Positions 58,401 to 64,000 of a DNA stretch of 64,000 nt are shown here, in pieces. This DNA is from Anolis sagrei. Lineage: Eukaryota; Chordata; Lepidosauria; Squamata; Anolidae. Position 1 is the first letter of the stretch, and every line of letters starts with the position of its first letter. Both the position numbers and the translations under genes were made by a program. Where the stretch lies: assembly GCF_037176765.1 (NCBI RefSeq), contig NC_090023.1, forward strand, positions 23,137,366 through 23,201,365, in the 5' to 3' direction. Under the pieces are notes generated by a model. That model was given only the letters and a program-made list of their open reading frames with translations. It made no database searches and had not been told where the DNA came from.

Positions 58401-61302
58401 TCAAATCATGCATTTAACGAGGCTTGTGTGGTTGAAAATTATGTTTATTATGTTTTCCTGTCTATTCTACTAGGTACAGCAAATGTTTAAAATTGTAGAC
58501 TTGAACTACAGGCTTTTTAAAAATGGGGATTACTTCTGCTGGCAGATGACAATATCATGTGGGTGAAGCGGTATAACATATGGAGATATAGATATGAAAT
58601 TTGGGCATTATTTCCTGTAGAAGAAGGAGTTCCTTGAGCCAGAAAATTGGCATGGGATCTGATCTTAACATCTGCTGTCATTCTTCCAATAAGTATGTAG
58701 TACATAGCAAGAGTGAACGATTTATGACCCTCCAGATCTACCTCTCATATTATCTTTCACCATTGACTACATAATGATCAGGTCTAATAGGAGTGACAGT
58801 CTTAACAATTTTTGTTAGATCATGAGTTTTTCAGGTCAAATGCCGTTGTGCTTGGGGTAAAGTGCACAGAGTTGTTTTGCATCAAAATATTAAGACAATC
58901 TAACAAAGCAAATTCAGCGTTTGCACAAAGTATTGTTTTGTGTGCACAAAAATAGTCTCTTTCTCATGCAAGTCTTTTTGTTTTGTAGCTGTTATCCACT
59001 TCAGATACTCCTGTGGATGAAAATGCTAGTCCACCAAGTAAGTGGAATTGTCTGTGTTTTTGTCACTTGCTACTGTGTTGATGCTTGTGTCAAAGTGAGA
59101 TTTAGTTATTGTTGCATCTTACTGAACAACTGGGATGCCAGCTTGTGTTATTTCTAGAATGCGAATGAGTCATCACTTCTGTGTTTGCACTCCCATCAAT
59201 CAATAAACATCTGCAAATAACATTAGTGACAACCTAGTAGCAACAAAAAGCACTGGCAAAAATTAATAATCAGTAAACACCTCCTTGAAATCAGTCTTAG
59301 GGTAGTTCATGTAATTTTTTTGAAATTCATCAGTAAATTGAATAACCAAATCTATCGGTAAGCTTAAAATATTAGGGAAATATGTTTTGAGTAACTTTTG
59401 CATATGACTGAAGTGTCATTGGCCTATGATGGAAGTCTGCCAGATGGTGTGCAGGTGTTGGTAGTGGAGAGCTGGGACGGCACTCTGGGGTGCTGAAATA
59501 TTTGGATCAAAAACTCAGCCGACATTGGTAGTGTTCAGACTAGCAATCCCAAACATGCTGATGGTATGAGGTTGCCTGCCCTTAATGGAATGTCGTAGCA
59601 AGAGCAGAGGTGTCCCCTTAAGAGCTGGTTTGTGATTTAAATTAAACACAAATTAAGCACCAAATGTTGCTGCCTAGCAAAGGGAATCAGTCCTGTCTCA
59701 AGTGTTGCACTTTACAGCCACCCTGGTTAAGATGAGAGGCCATGGCCTGAGATAAATGTGGCCAGTCAGTAGATATTATTAAACCAACTGGACTGGTTCT
59801 TTAAAGTAGGAGAAAGCATTTTTGTGTATTCACATACTCAAATTCCAAATACAGTAGATTCTCACTTAACTGGCATCCATAGGAATTGATAGGTGCTGGA
59901 TAAATGTAGTTTCTGGTTGCTTGGAAGTTACTATTCAAATAGGCCCAACTAATATTATACCCCAGGAGCACCCCCCGGTGGTGCAGTGGGTTAAACTGCT
60001 GAGCTGCTGAAGTTGCTTACTGAAAGGTCACAGGTTCAAATCCATGAGCAGCGTGAGATCGCGCTGTTAGCCCCAGTTTCTGCCAATCTAGCAGTTCGAA
60101 AACATGCAAATGTGAGTAGATCAATTGGTACCTCTCCGATGGAAAGGTAACGGCATTCCATGCAATTATGCCAGCCACATGACCTTGGAGTTGTCTACGG
60201 ACAACACGGGTCTTCAGCTTAGAAATGGAGATGAGCACCAACCCCCAGAGTCTGACACGACTGGGCTTAATGTCAGGGGAAAATTTTACCTTTTTGATAC
60301 TATACCCTATGCTATGCCATACTATTAACTCTTTATTGATTTGATATTAATGTTAAAATACAACCCCTCCCACAACTAAGTCAACTAAAGGGAGTCCTGT
60401 TGGATTCATTGCTTACGCTTGAGGCTCAGGCGTCGGTGGTGTCCGGGAGGGCTTTTGCACAATTGAGACTCATGTGCCAACTGCGACCATACCTTGCGAA
60501 GGCTGATCTGGCCGGGGTGGTCCATGCCTTGGTCACCTCTAGATTGGACTACTGTAATGTGCTCTACGTGGGGCTGCCCTTGAAAACGGCTCGGAAATTC
60601 CAAATGGTCCAACGGGCAGCAGCCAGGATGTTAACTGGGGCTCCTTGCAGAGAGAGTCCAACCCTCCTGTTCAAGGAGCTCCACTGGCTGCCGTTTATTT
60701 TCCGAACCCAATTTAAGGTGCAGGTGCTTACCTACAAAGCCCTAAATGGTTTGGGACCATCCTACCTGCGTGACCGCGTCTCCATGCGCTCACTTCGTTC
60801 ATCCGGAGAGACCCTGCTCGTGATTCCGCCTGCGTCGCAGGCGCATTTGGTGGGGACGCGAGACAGGGCCTTTTTTGTGGTGCCCCCCCAACTCTGGAAC
60901 ACCCTCCCAAAAGATCTTAGACAGGCCCCTACATTGGTAGTCTTTAGAAAGAACTTGAAGACCTGGCTGTTCCGATGTGCCTTTCCAGAATAGGAATCGC
61001 CAAAAACAAGTCCCAGAAGCACTTTATTGGAACTAAGATTGCTGCACACTGCGCACTGCACTTACCCTATAATCCTTACATATCACCTGTCACATCAGCA
61101 CTTTTAATCCTGTACCCATTACTCTGGCCCGGCCCAGTTTTATAGTGTCCTGATGCATTGTTTATTGCTTGTTGTTTAATATTGCTTTAACTGTTTTTAA
61201 TTTGCTTCAAGTGTTGTATTGTTATGTTGTGTTTTGAGGCCTTGGCCTTTGTAAGCCGCATCGAGTCCTTCGGGAGATGCTAGCGGGGTACAAATAAAGA
61301 TG

Positions 61303-61342
<40 letters not shown>

Positions 61343-62729
61343 CAACAACAACAACAACCTTCAACTATCACTCCACCGGCCATTGAGTGGGAGGGAGGCA
61401 GCCAGTCAGCCATACACTGCTACATTGTGCCTCATTTTATGTATTATATCTTATTTATCTTTTGTATATTGTAAGCCTTGTGACCAAATTAACATTTTGT
61501 AAGCCTCTGAGTCCTTTTGTGATTATAAAATTTCTAAATAAAAGATAGTTATTAAAATCAAATAAGACAAACTTAATGTAATAGTTTTACTGTATTATGA
61601 AAACAACATTGTGAATGCAATAGGAATTATTTCTTGATTTTTTTTGCCAGTTACTTGAGAATTCCAATAGCTTGAGTTCCAGTTAACTGGGACTCTGTTG
61701 TGCTAAAATGTCTTTAAACAGATATCTGTACAGACACATTTATTTAATGGGGTTCTATAGAATTATTATTTTTTTTTACAATCTTAGATGTAGAATCTGG
61801 TGCAGTTTTGATTTTTAATGAAAACTACCTCTTCAATAGCCATATGAATCTCATATTTAAAGATGTAATGCAGTACTTTTCTCTGTAAGTAGTTATTCGT
61901 ATTGAACCTGGTGAAAATGGTTCAGAAGACGAAGTCATCATGAAAACCCCTGTAGTTGAAGCTGCATTGGAGATGGGATTCAGAAGACGACTGGTCAAGC
62001 AGACTGTTCAAAATAAAATCTTAAGCACTGGAGAGAATTACAAAAGCATAAATGATCTTGTGTCTGACCTCATTGCTGCAGATGACGAAAAGAGGGATGA
62101 TGAGAAGGAGCCACAGATGGAGGAATCAACTTCAGGTATGTACAAACCTTGATAACAGTCAGATGTTTTTGTTCCTGGTTGCAAGAAATACTTTTCTTCT
62201 CATCACAAAAGTTCTAGAGTTCTTAGGGCAATTCCTGTCAAAGATATTTTATGCTTTTCAGTTTAAGCCAATGCTCATTGCAAAAAACAGAGCTAGAATA
62301 TTTCTCAACAGATGATTATTTAGCCTCTGCATGACAGTTTTTGGCAAAGGGGCTACTGATTCCAGGCAGTTGGTTGCATTGCTGGATTTATCTTTTTGCC
62401 AGCAAGCTTTTTGCCAGCAAGCTTTCCAAGTAGCCACCCCCTTTAACCTAAGACTATTTGACATATTCCTGTTTCAGGTGAGAGACAGATCTCATATTTT
62501 ATGTCAGTGCTACTCAAAAGCTTGGTGGTTTGTGAGCTATTGGTTTCCATCGTGAAGCAAGTTTGCACGAAACAAAAAGTTGATGAGAATGAATATAATT
62601 TTCCCTTCATGTCCCGGGGGGGGGGGGGGGGGTGAAAAATACTTTTATGTCTCTAATAGTTTCTTTCAGTATCCCTTTTTGGAACTTCAAACTCAAAACT
62701 GTCTTCAAGTGGTTACAAGCCCCTCTGTT

Positions 62730-62774
<45 letters not shown>

Positions 62775-63585
62775 TTTAACTCATCCTCTCCCTCAAGGGA
62801 CTCAAGTTGGCTTAGATCACATTTTAACCTGAAAGTAATATTTTTATTCAAAGTCATGTTCTAAGAGAAAGTTTAGGCTTGTTTTTAAAAATTGCATGTG
62901 TCAGCCGTTATAAAACCTCTGGACTTTTTCTGAAATAAAATCATGGGCATAAGAGGGAGAAAGGTTTTGTGAAAGTAGAATGATTTCACTGTGATCTTCT
63001 TTTGATTATTGTATTCCAGATTTGTCCTTAATCAGGAAGAACCGAGTGGCATTGTTTCAGCGCTTGACATGTGTTCTTCCTATTCTAGAATGTTTATTAG
63101 CATCCAAAGCAATAACTAGTCTTGAATACAAAGTTATTAAACAGAAAACCCAGACACCCTTGCAAGCAAGAGAATTGATTGATACCATCTTGGTGAAAGG
63201 AAACAAAGCTGCAAACATATTCAGAAACTGTTTACAAGAATCTGATCCTGTGTTATACCAAGACTTATTCGGTGAGTTTGCAAAAATGTGGCAATTAGTA
63301 TCTGATAGTTGCTTTCCTTGAAGAGTGGCAGCTTTGGACTGTTGTAGTCCATAGCAAAAATATGGCTTTTCAATAAGCTATATAAAATTTTTGTTCTGTA
63401 ATTATACCAGGGATACCTACAGACAAAACCTCCAATCTGTTTAGAACGGTTTGAAAGAGCTTATTTGGAATACACACACACACATATATCCAGTTTCTCT
63501 CAGAAAAAATGGATGGTAAAATTTTTCTTTTTCTTTTTTTTTTTAGTGGAGAAGAATATGACGTATATTCCAGCAGATGTTTCAG
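54573..63585 (+). CDS. BIRC2: Cellular inhibitor of apoptosis (cIAP), BIRC2-like, spliced, C-terminus beyond window
   Basis: cIAPs are cytosolic RING E3 ubiquitin ligases that bind TRAF2, ubiquitinate RIPK1 and NIK, and restrain TNF-driven cell death and non-canonical NF-kappa-B signalling. Seven exons join in frame into 539 residues: BIR1 (about 28-94; C64, C67, H84, C91), BIR2 (about 171-237; C207, C210, H227, C234), BIR3 (about 256-322; C293, C296, H313, C320), UBA (about 378-430, MGF at 389-391) and CARD (about 444-526). BIR3 keeps D307, E312 and W316 at the IAP-binding groove. Human BIRC2 has 618 residues, so only the RING (about 79 residues) is missing, past the right edge. Stretches such as [13 protein letters not shown] and DLSLIRKNR favour BIRC2 over BIRC3. 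If the species has one cIAP gene, the name BIRC2/3 is equally fair. The ATG at 54,573 is the first in this frame after the splice acceptor. Confidence 0.93.
55530..55629 (+). CDS. BIRC2: BIRC2 exon 3: core of BIR3
   Basis: The acceptor is 'ttttaaaag' at 55,529 and the donor 'gtatat' at 55,630. The 100-nt exon encodes [19 protein letters not shown] through HAKWFPR, including C293, C296 and H313. BIR3 is the domain that binds SMAC/caspase N-terminal tetrapeptides. Confidence 0.92.
55722..56037 (-). mobile_element. L2-type LINE fragment in BIRC2 intron 3
   Basis: (ATT)n at 55,724-55,745 is followed by 'aactttatttataccccaca', 'gaaggactcgatgcggctta' and A-rich UTR. The far end on the minus strand encodes [10 protein letters not shown]-like L2 ORF2 sequence. 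Internally deleted. Confidence 0.75.
56046..56640 (+). mobile_element. L2-type LINE fragment in opposite orientation, with a MITE inside
   Basis: The left end repeats the LVMIYKFL segment in plus orientation. Wording at 56,230-56,300 encodes [18 protein letters not shown], comparable with GPAYLRDRISVYEP of L2. A palindromic MITE with 'ggacttcagttcccagaatt' occupies about 56,090-56,225 between the two parts. The right boundary is uncertain. Confidence 0.5.
57141..57219 (+). CDS. BIRC2: BIRC2 exon 4: end of BIR3 and linker
   Basis: The acceptor is 'tctcttctag' and the donor 'gtactc'. It encodes [20 protein letters not shown] and PHLLEQ, completing BIR3 with C320. The exon ends in phase 0. Confidence 0.9.
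57220..58988. other. BIRC2 intron 4
   Basis: Mostly unique AT-rich sequence. A MITE half copy with 'gctgctgggagttgcaggtt' lies at about 57,985-58,090. No exon or other gene is seen. Confidence 0.5.
58989..59037 (+). CDS. BIRC2: BIRC2 exon 5: short linker
   Basis: The acceptor is 'ttttgtag' and the donor 'gtaagt'. The 49-nt exon encodes [16 protein letters not shown] plus the first base of the next codon, close to the human LLSTSD linker. Confidence 0.9.
59038..59850. other. Start of BIRC2 intron 5, no recognised feature
   Basis: Unique-looking AT-rich intron sequence. Confidence 0.4.
59968..60292 (+). mobile_element. tRNA-derived SINE in BIRC2 intron 5
   Basis: The box A-like GTGGTGCAGTGGGTTAAAC and box B-like AGGTTCAAATCC head is followed by 'agcagttcgaaaacatgcaa', 'catgaccttggagttgtcta' and an end 'taatgtcaggggaaaatttt'. 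It is the sister of the copy at 16.4 kb and more complete at its 3' end. Confidence 0.85.
60385..61345 (+). mobile_element. L2-clade LINE 3' end with intact frame in BIRC2 intron 5
   Basis: The frame 60,400-60,993 is open for 197 codons: [60 protein letters not shown], ending LFRCAFPE. The 3' UTR ends 'gccgcatcgagtccttcggg' and (AAT)n/(AAC)n. It is very close to the copy at 44.7 kb, the same subfamily. Confidence 0.9.
61893..62135 (+). CDS. BIRC2: BIRC2 exon 6: UBA domain
   Basis: The acceptor is 'gtaagtag' at 61,892 and the donor 'gtatgt' at 62,136. It encodes residues 362-442 with [20 protein letters not shown] and [19 protein letters not shown]. The UBA binds polyubiquitin; the MGF loop is intact. 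The polypyrimidine tract before this acceptor is weak. Confidence 0.9.
62136..63019. other. BIRC2 intron 6 with G-run and (ATT)n L2 tail
   Basis: A run of about 19 G lies at 62,615-62,633. (AAT)n at 62,731-62,772 is followed by 'taactcatcctctccctcaa', a reversed L2-type tail. No exon is seen. Confidence 0.6.
63020..63271 (+). CDS. BIRC2: BIRC2 exon 7: CARD domain
   Basis: The acceptor is 'tattccag' and the donor 'gtgagt'. It encodes [20 protein letters not shown] through [18 protein letters not shown], the CARD, which in human cIAP1 restrains RING dimerisation. Phase 1 at both ends. Confidence 0.92.
63547..63585 (+). CDS. BIRC2: BIRC2 exon 8: CARD-RING linker
   Basis: The acceptor is a long T tract ending 'ttttag', the donor 'gtaaat'. 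The 39-nt exon encodes [13 protein letters not shown], aligning with human VDKNMKYIPTEDVS. The exon with the RING is not found in the remaining 415 bases. Confidence 0.88.
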
Positions 63586-64000
63586 GTAAATATACATGTT
63601 GGAAGCATTTGGAATAGTTATTGCTTGTAAGGTGGATAGGGGCATTTGAAACATCTATGTGTAAACCGCTTTGAGTCCCCCCAGTGGTGAGAAAAGCGGT
63701 ATATAAATGCTGTAAATAAATAAGTTCAGAATACACATTAGGAGCTATAAAGTATTATACTTTTTTCACCCAACATTTACAAAAACAAAGCCAAAATTTA
63801 AACTGATTCATGAGTTGTGTAATTGCAGGTGCCTTGCACATTATAAAAAGGCTGAGAGCTTCACTCTTTGCCTCCTCTTACAATAGTAAGAAAAGTATAC
63901 TTAGCATTACAAGTTCATTGGGAATGTGTGAACTAAATATTCATCTGGAGTTCTATTATAATTTTCCATCCAAAGAAAGGCAGCCATATTTAACTTATAA
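63586..64000. other. BIRC2 intron 8, right edge
   Basis: An L2-type tail ('accgctttgagtccccccag' with 'gcggtatataaatgctgtaa' and AAAT repeats) lies at 63,662-63,723. The RING exon is not reached. Confidence 0.6.

Larger units (their letters stand above)
59853..61699. mobile_element. Probable mariner-like element interrupted by a SINE and an L2
   Basis: The left 'acagtagattctcacttaac' followed by 'tggcatcc' and the right 'gagttccagttaactgggac' followed by 'tctgttgt' are approximate inverted partners. The SINE (59,970) and L2 (60,390) lie between them. If correct this is one old transposon with two younger insertions. Confidence 0.4.

Noticed and set aside
63829-63890. Possible RING-linker exon after 'aattgcag', reading GALHIIKRLRASLF
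   Set aside because: It does not align with the expected GLSLEEQLRRLQEERTCKVC segment and has no cysteine pattern; treated as chance.

Overview
This is vertebrate nuclear DNA, most likely from a squamate reptile (lizard or snake). The evidence is one spliced vertebrate gene with long introns, buried in a typical squamate repeat mix. That mix holds many L2-clade LINE copies with (ATT)n or (AAAT)n tails, CR1, BovB/RTE, an L1 fragment, Penelope-like elements, Helitrons ending in CTAG, tRNA- and 5S-derived SINEs, and palindromic hAT and mariner-like MITEs. Nothing looks bacterial or plasmid-derived. No tRNA gene, CRISPR array or operon is present.

The only confidently recognised host gene is a cellular inhibitor of apoptosis, BIRC2/BIRC3 (cIAP) class, on the + strand. 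It is closest by eye to BIRC2. A CpG-rich promoter at about 46.1-46.4 kb carries a TATA box, a GC box, two NRF1-like sites and one kappa-B match. It is followed by a short probable non-coding exon with a strong splice donor. Seven coding exons lie between 54,573 and 63,585 and encode three BIR domains, UBA, CARD and the linker. The RING domain lies beyond the right edge. All seven exons join in frame into 539 residues. A 26-codon upstream ORF ends 5 nt before the main start codon.

Positions 1-1,050 are AT-rich, apparently repeat-free and UTR-like. By vertebrate synteny (YAP1 then BIRC3/BIRC2 in human) they may be the 3' end of YAP1; this is inference.

The 1-46 kb interval is mostly transposon remains. 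It includes a hAT copy (1.35-1.8 kb), a Penelope palindrome with a 14-bp target duplication (4.1 kb), Helitrons at 10.8-12.6, 18.8-20.3 and 44.4-45.9 kb, BovB pieces at 8.95, 17.1, 33.9 and 37 kb, an L1 3' end at 21.8 kb, CR1 copies at 22.6, 23.7 and 27.9 kb, and an L2 with a nearly complete reverse transcriptase at 41.7-43.1 kb. The third Helitron ends only about 150 bp upstream of the BIRC2 promoter. Intron 1 of BIRC2 holds a 1.8-kb AT-rich repeat field and a Penelope copy with a GIY-YIG frame. Later introns hold nested L2 and SINE copies.

The observations most worth following are: a Helitron carrying a duplicated octamer-CCAAT-TATA promoter-like cassette; a Helitron whose 5' terminus is an inverted duplication; the uORF abutting the BIRC2 start; and a 38-bp-arm hairpin formed by opposed LINE fragments inside a BIRC2 intron. 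All assignments come from reading the sequence. No database search was made.
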